In this document: in pieces, positions 6,540 to 14,135 of the stretch
How the letters are laid out: every line of letters begins with the position of its first letter
Position numbering within the stretch: position 1 is the stretch's first letter
Source: Hydrogenophaga taeniospiralis CCUG 15921
GTDB taxonomy: Bacteria > Pseudomonadota > Gammaproteobacteria > Burkholderiales > Burkholderiaceae_C
Direction: 5' to 3'
NCBI RefSeq assembly: GCF_001592305.1
Contig: NZ_BCWR01000004.1
Coordinates: 124,001 to 188,000, forward strand
DNA: 64,000 bases
Made by a program: the position numbers and the translations under genes
The notes under the pieces: model-generated
Told to the model about the DNA's origin: nothing
Database searches by the model: none
Seen by the model: only the letters and a program-made list of their open reading frames with translations

Positions 6540-8699
6540 TCAGCGCGGCTTCTGGGTCGGCGGCGAAGCCGAGCGGTTCGAGCCCGCGGCAGCGGGCGGG
6601 TTGCACGGGTCCTTGGCGTTGGCGCTGCCCGATTCGAGCAACGGCAGGATGGCCGCCGCGGGGCCCGCCGCGGCCCCCAGGGCCAGCGCACCGAGCACAC
6701 GCCCTGCGAGCCGTTTGGGCTCGATGCCCACCACCGGGTCCGAGAGCGTGCCGGTCACGGTGACGGGCGTTCTCAGGGACAGCAAGGACCAGTCCTTGGG
6801 CCGCGTGACCACGTGCAGGTTCAGCGATTCGTCGCGAAGGCTGACCTGGCCGGTGGTCCACACCGTGCTGTCCCGGTTGTCGATCACGGCCAGCGAGGGT
6901 CGCACGACGCCGTCGCGAGCCACCAGATCGAACCGGGCGCAGCGCAGCGGCAGGGGCCGGTCCCCTGTGATCACCACTTGCAGCGCCTGCGCGAGGTCGA
7001 TGCCCATGGCTTCGGTGACCAGGTGCGACAGGGTGCCTTCGCGCAGCCTGAGCTGCAACGGGCCGTCTGCCGAGCCCAGGATATCGGCGGTCGAGTTGCC
7101 GGCACCGCGCAGGTGCAGGTTACCGAACAGCTCGCCGGTGAGGTAGGCCTGCACCGGCTGCTCTCCACCCTGGCGGGCCGCCTGACGCTCGCGTTTGAGC
7201 GCGGTCGTGGCGGTGGCCGGCGGGGCCTTGCCCTCTGCCGAATCGGGACGTAGACCGCGTATCCAGCCGGCCATGTCGATGCCTTCGAACGCCAGCCGGG
7301 CTTCCCATTTCGCGGGACTGGCGTTGCTGTCCAGCGAGGTCATGCCCTTGAACTGCCCGCCCGACACATCGGCCTGCAAGGACTCCAGTCGCAGCACACC
7401 CTCGTCCAGAAACACCCGGGTTTTCAGCTGCCGCAGGGGCGCCATGGCCTGGGTGCCGAAGTCCAGCTCCTGGATGGCCATTTGCACGTCGGCGTCCATG
7501 GCTTTGAGCGATGGCAGGTTGAAGCGACGCTGCGGCAGGGCACGGCCCGCGGACGTGTCGGCGGGCGCCGCCGCACCGGTCTTTCTGTCACCGCCTATGG
7601 CCGGCCCCAGATCGGCCAGGGCGAGCTTGGGGCCGGTGAGCGTGCCCGAGAGGCGCGGTGGCTCGGTGCGCTGCTCGTACTGCAGATCGCCCTGGAGGCG
7701 GCTGCTGCCGATGTGGGCGCGTGTCGTCTTCAGCCGCCAGACGCCGGCGTCCTGCCGCAGTTCGCCGCGCAGATCGAATGGCGGTGTCTGCGGCAAGGTC
7801 AGCCCCAGGGGCCTGGCCACGTCCGCCAGCGAGGGGCCGGCCACCTCCACCGTGCCTTGCATGCGCGGCATGCCCAGCAGCGATGCGGCCTGGCCGTCGT
7901 ACAGCACGCGTGTGGCCGCGACCGTGCCCTCGATCCGGACCGGCACCCACGGCGCGTCGGAAGCGGTGTCCGGATCCTGCAGCAAGGGCAGCGTGCTGCC
8001 GGCGCGTACCGCCAGCTTGAGCGGCAAGGCGCGGTAGCGCCCGGTGAGCGAGGCCTGGTAGCCCGTGCCGGGGCCGCTCGCGGCACGGCCTTCGCTGCCC
8101 CGCACCTGCACGGCCACGTCCGCGTCCTGCACGGCATCGACCCAGGCGATCTGTCCCTGGCCCACGGTCAGGTTGCCGAAGCTGGGCAGCGCGCTCCTGC
8201 CGGGGGCGTCGACCGCAGGCGGAGGCGTTTCTTGGGCACCCAGTTGCCAGTTGGCCGCACCGTCGGCGGTGCGCACCAGGTGCGCGTCGAGCACGTCCGC
8301 ACGCAGCGCTTGCAGGTGCAGGGTGCCACCGCGTCGCCAGCGCCACACATCGCCCCAGCGCCAGGCGAGGGTGACGCGTTGCGCGTCCAGCAGGTGCGGC
8401 GCCTCGAAGCGGGGATCGGAGGCGATGCGCAGGTGTTCGACTTCCAGGCGCGGCCGCCAGATGAGGCGCAGCTTCACCGCGCCCTGCAACTGCACGGGCA
8501 CCTGGGCCCCACGCGCCATGGCGCGTTCCAGCGGCTGTCGCAGGAACGGCCACCCGGCCACTTCGCCGACAACGACCATGGCGGCCAGCAGACCGAGCAC
8601 ACCCACCGATGCCCACAGGACGGGCCGGCGGGCCCAGGCCGACCGCTCCCGCGCGGGGGCGGATGGCGGCGGAGGGGGGGCGTGAGGTGATGTGTTCAC
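6540..8699 (-). CDS. AsmA family protein
   Basis: A large periplasm-facing protein of about 719 residues in the AsmA/TamB-like superfamily, implicated in envelope phospholipid traffic. A cytoplasmic Pro-rich start is followed by one membrane segment (VLWASVGVLGLLAAMVVVGE, about residues 25-45). A long beta-rich region then begins L-E-V-E-H-L-R-I-A-S-D. The conserved C-terminal AsmA stretch includes G-E-L-F-G-N-L-H-L-R-G-A-G-N-S and V-T-V-T-G-T-L-S-D-P-V. The start is uncertain: GTG 8699 gives the best protein, while an open frame reaches TTG 8807. No strong ribosome site supports either. It is divergent from the Mla-type operon, a suggestive pairing since both act on envelope lipids. Confidence 0.88.
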   Translation of the reverse strand: MNTSPHAPPPPPSAPARERSAWARRPVLWASVGVLGLLAAMVVVGEVAGWPFLRQPLERAMARGAQVPVQLQGAVKLRLIWRPRLEVEHLRIASDPRFEAPHLLDAQRVTLAWRWGDVWRWRRGGTLHLQALRADVLDAHLVRTADGAANWQLGAQETPPPAVDAPGRSALPSFGNLTVGQGQIAWVDAVQDADVAVQVRGSEGRAASGPGTGYQASLTGRYRALPLKLAVRAGSTLPLLQDPDTASDAPWVPVRIEGTVAATRVLYDGQAASLLGMPRMQGTVEVAGPSLADVARPLGLTLPQTPPFDLRGELRQDAGVWRLKTTRAHIGSSRLQGDLQYEQRTEPPRLSGTLTGPKLALADLGPAIGGDRKTGAAAPADTSAGRALPQRRFNLPSLKAMDADVQMAIQELDFGTQAMAPLRQLKTRVFLDEGVLRLESLQADVSGGQFKGMTSLDSNASPAKWEARLAFEGIDMAGWIRGLRPDSAEGKAPPATATTALKRERQAARQGGEQPVQAYLTGELFGNLHLRGAGNSTADILGSADGPLQLRLREGTLSHLVTEAMGIDLAQALQVVITGDRPLPLRCARFDLVARDGVVRPSLAVIDNRDSTVWTTGQVSLRDESLNLHVVTRPKDWSLLSLRTPVTVTGTLSDPVVGIEPKRLAGRVLGALALGAAAGPAAAILPLLESGSANAKDPCNPPAAAGSNRSASPPTQKPR

Positions 8700-8833
8700 G
8701 TGGTGTTGGAACGGAGCCCACAGTGCGCAGTTCCGGTTTGATGATAGAAGCCGGGGCGTCTTCTCTTCGTTCGCCAACGCACAGACGGCGCCGTCGATAG
8801 AATCCAAAACTCCAACGATGAGCCGGTCCTTTC

Positions 8834-10000
8834 ATGCGCCATGCCCCCCTTGGAAACGCCTCTTCGGACACGATGGAGGTCCATGACGAGACACGGCCCC
8901 CTGGTGCCCGCTGGCTCTCGAGCGGTGAGGCATGGGTGCTTGAACTCAGCGGTGCATGGCGGGGGCATTCCGGCGCCTTGCCCGAGCTTCCCGCCCCGGA
9001 CATCGCGGGCCCGGTGGAGGTGAACGCCACCGCCCTGCACTCGTGGGACGCCGTGCTCGCCGGGCGCCTGTGGCAACAGCTCGAGCCGCTGGTGCGCCGC
9101 GCGGTGCCGGTGGATCTGAAGAGCCTGCCGCAAGGCTTGCAGGAGATCCTGGCGCTGGCCCTCAATGCCGCGCCACCGGCCGAAGAGGCCCCGGACAGCC
9201 CGCCGCCCGGGCCCGTGACGCGCGTGGGTGCGCGCGCGCTGGGCGCCTGGGACACGCGCCGCGAGTCGCTGAGCTTCGTGGGGGAGGTGCTGTTCTCGCT
9301 GGGCCGCTGGCTGCGCGGGGCGAGCGACATGCGGGCGTCGGACCTGCTGTGGCAGATCGAACAGACCGGGCCGCGCAGCCTGCCCATCGTGGCGCTGGTG
9401 TGTTTTCTCGTGGGCCTGATCGTGGCCTACATGGGCGCCGCGCAACTGCAGCGCTTTGGTGCCCAGACCTACATCGCCGACCTGGTCACCGTGGGCGTGG
9501 TGCGCGAAGTGGCGGCCTTGCTGGTGGGCATCGTGCTGGCCGGGCGCGTGGGGGCGGCTTTCGCGGCGCAGATCGGCAGCATGCGCGCCAACGAAGAGAT
9601 CGATGCCCTCACCACCCTCGGCGTGAACGCCTTCGACTTTCTGGTGCTGCCGCGCGTGCTGGCGCTGCTCATCGTGGGGCCCATGCTCACCGCCTTTGGT
9701 GCACTGGTGGGCATGGGGGTGGGCTGGCTGGTGGCCGTGCTCATCTACGGTGTCACGCCGCTGGAATACGTGTACGCCAGCGTGGATTCGCTGACCCTGC
9801 CCCATGTGCTGGTGGGTCTGATCAAGGGCACGGTGTACGCCGTGCTGGTGGCGCTGGCCGGCTGCCGCCAGGGCATGGCGGCCGGGCGCAGCGCGCAGGC
9901 CGTGGGCGACGCCACCACCGCATCGGTGGTACAGGCGATCGTCTGGATCGTCGTGGCCGCCTCCGTGCTCACCGTGGTGTTTCAACGACTGGATGTCTGA
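8834..10000 (+). CDS. MlaE-type ABC transporter permease with N-terminal STAS-like domain
   Basis: Inner-membrane permease of an MCE lipid transporter, 388 residues. Residues about 20-110 form a STAS-like domain (WVLELSGAWRG, VDLKSLPQGLQEI). Residues about 150-385 are the MlaE permease, with helices LPIVALVCFLVGLIVAYMGA and VREVAALLVGIVLAGRVGAA. The hallmark G-S-M-R-A-N-E-E-I-D-A-L segment follows at about 250-261. The STAS-fused architecture is common in proteobacteria, whereas E. coli has a separate MlaB. ATG 8834 is taken; ATG 8873 is an alternative. Its stop overlaps the next start by one base (TGATG), implying translational coupling. Confidence 0.93.
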   Translation: MRHAPLGNASSDTMEVHDETRPPGARWLSSGEAWVLELSGAWRGHSGALPELPAPDIAGPVEVNATALHSWDAVLAGRLWQQLEPLVRRAVPVDLKSLPQGLQEILALALNAAPPAEEAPDSPPPGPVTRVGARALGAWDTRRESLSFVGEVLFSLGRWLRGASDMRASDLLWQIEQTGPRSLPIVALVCFLVGLIVAYMGAAQLQRFGAQTYIADLVTVGVVREVAALLVGIVLAGRVGAAFAAQIGSMRANEEIDALTTLGVNAFDFLVLPRVLALLIVGPMLTAFGALVGMGVGWLVAVLIYGVTPLEYVYASVDSLTLPHVLVGLIKGTVYAVLVALAGCRQGMAAGRSAQAVGDATTASVVQAIVWIVVAASVLTVVFQRLDV

Positions 10001-10818
10001 TGACCGAAATCGCCCACCCGCCCCCCGCCACAGAACCGGCCCGCGCTGATCAGGCCCCCGCGCAGGCCCCGCTGGTGCGGGTACGCGATCTCACCATGGC
10101 CTTCGGCGACAACGTGGTGCAGCACGACCTGACGTTCGACGTGCTGCCCGGCGAGGTGTTGGCCATTGCCGGCGGCAGCGGCTGCGGCAAGAGCACGCTG
10201 ATGCGCCACCTCATCGGCCTGCAGGTGCCGGCGGCGGGCCAGGTGCTCTACGGCGACCACGACCTGTACGCGGCGGACGACGCATCGAAGCGCACACTGA
10301 TGCAGGCCTTCGGCGTGACCTTCCAGGCGGGCGCCTTGTGGAGCAGCATGACCGTGGGCGAAAACGTGATGCTGCCGATGCAGGTGTTCACCGACAGAAG
10401 CGCCGCCGAATGCGAGCAGGAGGCCCGCTTCAAGCTGGCGCTCGTGGGGCTGGCCGGCAGCTTCGACGTGGAGCCCGCCGCGCTCAGCGGCGGCATGAAG
10501 AAACGCGCCGCCATTGCGCGAGCGCTGGCCCTGAACCCGCCGCTGCTGTTTCTGGACGAACCCTCTGCCGGCCTGGACCCGCTGACCTCGGCGAACCTGG
10601 ACGAGCTCATCCAGCACCTGCGCGACGACCTGGGCACCACGGTCGTGATGGTCAGCCACGAGCTGGACAGCATCTTTGCCCTGGCCGATCGCCTGCTGTT
10701 CCTCGACGCCCAGACGCGCACCATGACCGCGCTGGGACCGCCGCGCGATCTCATGCGCGACGGTCCGGAGGGCGTTCGGTTGTTCCTGCGCCGCGGCGCC
10801 GCGGAGGACCGCGCATGA
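10000..10818 (+). CDS. MlaF-type ABC transporter ATP-binding protein
   Basis: A 272-residue ATPase energising the MCE transporter. It shows Walker A GGSGCGKST (about residues 57-65), the Q-loop V-T-F-Q-A-G-A-L-W-S-S typical of MlaF (TFQ-x-G-A-L-F-x-S), signature LSGGMKKR, Walker B LLFLDEPSAGLDP and switch S-H-E-L-D. The first 22 residues are a Pro/Ala-rich extension. Start ATG at 10000 overlaps the permease stop. Its own stop overlaps the MlaD start as ATGA. Position and the LSGGMKKR motif identify the subfamily clearly. Confidence 0.95.
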   Translation: MTEIAHPPPATEPARADQAPAQAPLVRVRDLTMAFGDNVVQHDLTFDVLPGEVLAIAGGSGCGKSTLMRHLIGLQVPAAGQVLYGDHDLYAADDASKRTLMQAFGVTFQAGALWSSMTVGENVMLPMQVFTDRSAAECEQEARFKLALVGLAGSFDVEPAALSGGMKKRAAIARALALNPPLLFLDEPSAGLDPLTSANLDELIQHLRDDLGTTVVMVSHELDSIFALADRLLFLDAQTRTMTALGPPRDLMRDGPEGVRLFLRRGAAEDRA

Positions 10819-11849
10819 AACGCAAGGTCAACGCCACACTGATCGGCGGCTTTGTGGTGGCCGGTCTGGCCCTGATCGCCACCGCCATCATTGCCCTGGC
10901 GGGCAACCGCTTTTTCACCAGCCAGGAACGTGTCGTCATGCATTTCAGCGGATCGGTCTATGGCCTGCAAGTGGGAGCGCCCGTGGTGTTCCGCGGCGTG
11001 CGGGTCGGCAGCGTCGAGTCGATCGAGGTGTTCTACGACCGCGCCACCGACAGCTTCTCCATTCCCGTGGTCGCCGCGCTCGACAGCAATGCCGTCGGCG
11101 GACTCGACGGCAAGCGCGCCGACGTGGACGTGGGCCTGGCCCTGCCTGCCCTCGTCAAGCGCGGGCTGAGCGCGCAGCTGGCCACGCAGAGCCTGCTCAC
11201 CGGCCTGCTGTACGTGGACCTCGATCTGCGACCGCAACGCGAGAGCAGCGTGCGCGGCACCTACCAGGGTGTCACCGAAATCCCCACCACGGCCACCGCC
11301 ATCCAGAACCTGCGGGCGCAGCTCGAAGGCATGGACTTCCGGGCCATTGCCGACGATCTGGCGGCCATTGCGTCGTCGGCCCGGGCCATCGTGTCGGGCC
11401 CGCAGCTCAAGCAGGCCCTGGACGACCTGGCCGCGATCACCGCGTCCATGAAACGCATGTCGTCGCGCCTGGACCAGCGCATGGACCCGCTGGCCGATGA
11501 ACTTCAACGCTCGCTGGCCGCCACGCGCAAGGCCATGGACGGCGTGGGCGAGGCCGCACGATCGGTGAACCAGACCGCCGCCGGGGTGGGCCGCACGTCG
11601 GACCGTGTGTCCGACCTGCTGGCGCCCGACGCGCCGCTGGTGAGCAACCTGCAGCGCGCCGCCGACGAGGTGGGGCGCACCGCGGCGGCGCTGCGCGAAG
11701 CCACCGCGGGCGACTCCAGCCTCATGGTCGGGGCCGATCGGGCCTTGGAGGATTTGTCCCGCGCCGCCCGCGCGCTGCGCGACCTGGCCGAAACACTGGA
11801 GCAGCAGCCGGACGCGCTGCTGCGTGGCCGTGAGGAGGTGAAGCCATGA
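10815..11849 (+). CDS. MlaD-type MCE-domain protein
   Basis: A 344-residue inner-membrane-anchored MCE protein that forms the periplasmic lipid channel. One membrane segment lies at about residues 9-30 (IGGFVVAGLALIATAIIALA). The MCE domain follows at about 37-115 (V-Y-G-L-Q-V-G-A-P-V-V-F-R-G-V-R-V-G-S-V). The remainder is a long helical region with repeating polar/hydrophobic spacing to the end. That is longer than the roughly 180-residue E. coli MlaD and more like PqiB/YebT-like or needle-type MCE proteins. Both ends overlap neighbours as ATGA. Confidence 0.93.
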   Translation: MKRKVNATLIGGFVVAGLALIATAIIALAGNRFFTSQERVVMHFSGSVYGLQVGAPVVFRGVRVGSVESIEVFYDRATDSFSIPVVAALDSNAVGGLDGKRADVDVGLALPALVKRGLSAQLATQSLLTGLLYVDLDLRPQRESSVRGTYQGVTEIPTTATAIQNLRAQLEGMDFRAIADDLAAIASSARAIVSGPQLKQALDDLAAITASMKRMSSRLDQRMDPLADELQRSLAATRKAMDGVGEAARSVNQTAAGVGRTSDRVSDLLAPDAPLVSNLQRAADEVGRTAAALREATAGDSSLMVGADRALEDLSRAARALRDLAETLEQQPDALLRGREEVKP

Positions 11850-12478
11850 AGCGCCGGATCGCACTGGCAGGTTTCGCGGGTCTGGGGGTGGCGCCCTGGC
11901 TGTTGACCGCATGCGCCCGTCCACCGGTGGCCACGCACTGGTACGAACTGCGCAGCCAGCCACCGGTGCCGGTGCCCGCAGCGCGGGCGGGCGACGGGGC
12001 GCTGTGGGAAGTGGCCAGCACGGTGGGCTTGCCGGGTGCCCTGGACCGCGAAACGCTGGTGGTCGCCAGCGGCGCGGCCGGCCTGGAGCCGCTGACCGGC
12101 CACCGCTGGGTGGAGCCGCTGCGCGACGCCATTCCGCGCCTGCTGGTGGCCGACCTGGCGGTGTTGCGCGGGCCGGGCCTGGTCTGGCGGGCCCCCGTGC
12201 CGCCCGGGGTGAACCCCGCCCGGCGCCTGCGGGTGGAGATCGTCAGCCTGATGGCCGACGCGGGGCGCCACACGCTGCGCCTGCAGGCGCGCTGGTGGCT
12301 GACCGACTCCCGACCAGGCGCCGCCGCGCCAGCGCTGGGTCAGGCCGACATCGACATCCCGCTGGCCAGCGCATCGGTCGACGCGCTGGCCGCTGCGCAC
12401 CGCCTGGCACTGTGGCAGCTCGCGGTGCGCATCGCCGAATCGGTACCCGCTCATGCCGTTTTGCGTTCAGTCCCATAG
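11846..12478 (+). CDS. PqiC/ABC-type transport auxiliary lipoprotein
   Basis: A 210-residue outer-membrane lipoprotein component of an MCE transporter. The signal peptide ends in lipobox L-T-A-C (Cys at about residue 23). The mature part begins A-R-P-P-V-A-T-H-W-Y-E-L-R, the typical start of ABC-type transport auxiliary lipoproteins. Further segments are P-R-L-L-V-A-D-L-A-V and R-L-R-V-E-I-V-S-L. It is fourth and last in the Mla-type operon and coupled by ATGA. The last codons run into repeat-like DNA, GTCCCATA being repeated at 12470 and 12485. Its 3' end is partly duplicated at 15434-15496, so the native C-terminus may have been altered by insertion of the island. Confidence 0.88.
   Translation: MKRRIALAGFAGLGVAPWLLTACARPPVATHWYELRSQPPVPVPAARAGDGALWEVASTVGLPGALDRETLVVASGAAGLEPLTGHRWVEPLRDAIPRLLVADLAVLRGPGLVWRAPVPPGVNPARRLRVEIVSLMADAGRHTLRLQARWWLTDSRPGAAAPALGQADIDIPLASASVDALAAAHRLALWQLAVRIAESVPAHAVLRSVP
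12391..12453 (+). repeat. Left copy of an imperfect direct repeat bounding the restriction-modification island
   Basis: Bases 12410-12453, near the end of the lipoprotein gene, match 15453-15496 without gaps at 37 of 44 positions. The similarity extends left to 12391. In protein terms both copies read A-A-H-R-x-A-L-W-Q-L-A-V-R-x-x-E-S-V-P-A. Between them lie the MITE-like element, a gene remnant and the restriction-modification genes. Confidence 0.8.
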
Positions 12479-12484
12479 TGTCCT

Positions 12485-12630
12485 GTCCCATAAATCACTT
12501 GCATCTGAAACCGCGTCTTCACACCCATGGCGGCGTTGCAAATCCTCGCGGTAGCACAAGCTATCGCTGCGGTTTGCGCCTTGCCCTGGGCGCGAATCCA
12601 TCGGTTCATTCATGCAACTATTTGCGGGAC
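12485..12630. mobile_element. 146-bp MITE-like element with imperfect terminal inverted repeats
   Basis: The left end GTCCCATAAATCACTTGCAT (12485-12504) and the reverse complement of the right end, GTCCCGCAAATAGTTGCAT, share GTCCC, AAAT and TTGCAT in the same order. An imperfect internal hairpin lies around GCAAATCCTCGCGGTAGC and GCTATCGCTGCGGTTTGC (about 12537-12577). It encodes no protein. It begins 6 bases after the lipoprotein stop, and its right end overlaps the remnant gene. Size and structure suit a non-autonomous element; no transposase partner lies in the window. Confidence 0.6.
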
Positions 12631-12872
12631 GGAGGGGCTAGCCGCATGACTGCCCTCACCTGTTCAGCCACTGCCACCGCGAACGCGGGGTCGTTGATGT
12701 GCTGGGGCAGCCAGATCAGCCGGTGCGTGTCGCTCACCACGAACAGGCGTCCAGCGTGTCGAACAGCACCGCATCGGCAGCCGGGTTGTGAAAGGGCTGG
12801 CTGGGGGCGTCGAGCAAGGACAGGCCGCCCATGGGCAGCAACGTCTTTACTGCAGCACCGGAGCGCACCGAT
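12619..12872 (-). pseudogene. Remnant of a Tm-1-like/UPF0261 protein, C-terminal part, frameshifted
   Basis: The minus strand reads V-K-T-L-L-P-M-G-G-L-S-L-L-D-A-P-S-Q-P-F-H-N-P-A-A-D and A-V-L-F-D-T-L-D-A. After a frame change it reads V-S-D-T-H-R-L-I-W-L-P-Q-H-I-N-D-P-A-F-A. This is the C-terminal end of the Tm-1-like (UPF0261) family, whose members end in a G-x-S-x-L-D-x-P-G-x-P-F-x-D-P-x-A-D block and an H-I-N-D-P-x-F block. The rest of the gene is absent and the final stop lies inside the MITE-like element. It marks debris at the left edge of the island. Confidence 0.75.
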
Positions 12873-12982
12873 GTGTTATTCATCTCAAAATACTGTATAT
12901 TCATCCACCACTTCATCGGTCTTGTCGACCGAAAAAGAGAGCCGCTACGGCAGATGCTCCCACGGCAAATAAATACGACCCA
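12873..12982 (+). promoter_or_regulatory. AT-rich leader upstream of the restriction endonuclease gene
   Basis: This stretch is much richer in A/T than the surrounding chromosome around 12875-12915 (CTCAAAATACTGTATATTCA). It probably carries the promoter of the restriction-modification genes. CTGTATAT resembles half of a LexA site, but no matching ACAG half follows at the right distance. No controller-protein gene is present, and no strong Shine-Dalgarno precedes ATG 12983. Confidence 0.4.
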
Positions 12983-14128
12983 ATGGCAAGCTTTGAGTAC
13001 AAAAAGTGGTCCGTGCAACGGAGCGCCAAGCAACCGTTGCTCGACTTTCTCGTCGACGGTTTGAAGGCTGGGGGCTGCACGGTTCTTTCCGTCAGTGACC
13101 CGTCTCACGCTCCGTTCCTGATTTCGTATGAGACACCCATGGGGGAGCGGCAGGGTGTGCTGGCATATGCCTTTTTGGCCAACTCCCAGATCACAAGAAA
13201 TCGCCCAGAGGACGAACACCGGTTCCAAATCAAGTACGGCAGTGACCCTCATGCCACGCTACCCCTCGAACGCGATTCGGCCCAGCTATTGACGACCATC
13301 TTCGTTGGTATAGACCCCGTGCGAAAGATGATGGTAGGTGCTGACCCGGTTCTCCACGACGGAACAAAGATGTTCATCAGCTTGGAGTTCAAGCGCTCGC
13401 ACGTTAAGAAGGTACTTGAGGTAGGGTGGCATGCTTGGGAACGGGAGAGCAGCAAGTCGAAAAGTGAGCCCGTGGAAGTCTTGGTGGGTGTTCAGCAGAA
13501 GCATGTTCTGGAGTTCATCACTTTCGAGCGACATGCCCTCGGTCTTGACGCAGGACACCGACAACTCATTGCAGAACAGCTACTTGGAAATCCAAGACTC
13601 AACGCTGCAGTGACCGCACCCCACGCATTGACGGCTGAACTAAAGATGCCGGCCGACGAAGTCCTAAATTTGATTCAGAGAGCCAGCCGCCTGAAGATGG
13701 CCGTGCGTGGATGGGTTGCGGAACACCACTTGGAGCAGTATTTGCAAACGATTCCAGGCGTAAAAGATTGCCGACGCTTGGATCAAGAGGGTCGTCCCGA
13801 CATTGAACTGCGGTTCAAGCGAAGCGGCCCGCTACTTATTGAGTGCAAGAACGTGTTGCGTGTAACTGCCAAAGGTGGCATACCTCGCGTGGACTTTCAA
13901 AGAACCCGGGCCTCAAAAGCGGACCCTTGCTCACGGTATTACAAACCTGGCGATTTCCATGTGCTTGCTGCCTGCCTGCATGCCGTCACCGAGAACTGGG
14001 AATACCGCTTCATCCCCACGATTCAACTGCCGGCACACCTGAAGTGCACCGGACGGATACAAAGCAACCTTCGCGTTGATGCCGGTTGGTACAGAAATCC
14101 TGCTGATGCATTCATAGCACTGGCGTAG
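12983..14128 (+). CDS. Putative restriction endonuclease with PD-(D/E)XK-type site
   Basis: A 381-residue protein directly upstream of a DNA cytosine methyltransferase, so most likely its partner endonuclease. A PD-(D/E)XK nuclease core is visible near the C-terminus. It reads G-R-P-D-I-E-L-R-F at about residues 272-280, followed by L-L-I-E-C-K-N-V at about 286-293, giving D, E and K catalytic candidates. The first 170 residues include F-Q-I-K-Y-G-S-D-P and M-F-I-S-L-E-F-K-R-S-H and resemble a separate recognition domain. I do not recognise the exact subtype or target sequence. ATG 12983 begins the conserved-looking M-A-S-F-E-Y-K-K-W; no good ribosome site is seen. Base composition is visibly lower in GC than the flanks, a sign of transfer. 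Confidence 0.7.
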   Translation: MASFEYKKWSVQRSAKQPLLDFLVDGLKAGGCTVLSVSDPSHAPFLISYETPMGERQGVLAYAFLANSQITRNRPEDEHRFQIKYGSDPHATLPLERDSAQLLTTIFVGIDPVRKMMVGADPVLHDGTKMFISLEFKRSHVKKVLEVGWHAWERESSKSKSEPVEVLVGVQQKHVLEFITFERHALGLDAGHRQLIAEQLLGNPRLNAAVTAPHALTAELKMPADEVLNLIQRASRLKMAVRGWVAEHHLEQYLQTIPGVKDCRRLDQEGRPDIELRFKRSGPLLIECKNVLRVTAKGGIPRVDFQRTRASKADPCSRYYKPGDFHVLAACLHAVTENWEYRFIPTIQLPAHLKCTGRIQSNLRVDAGWYRNPADAFIALA

Positions 14129-14135
14129 AGAGATC

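Noticed and set aside
12890-12912. LexA (SOS) box upstream of the restriction endonuclease gene
   Set aside because: Only the CTGTATAT half is present; no ACAG half follows at the required distance.
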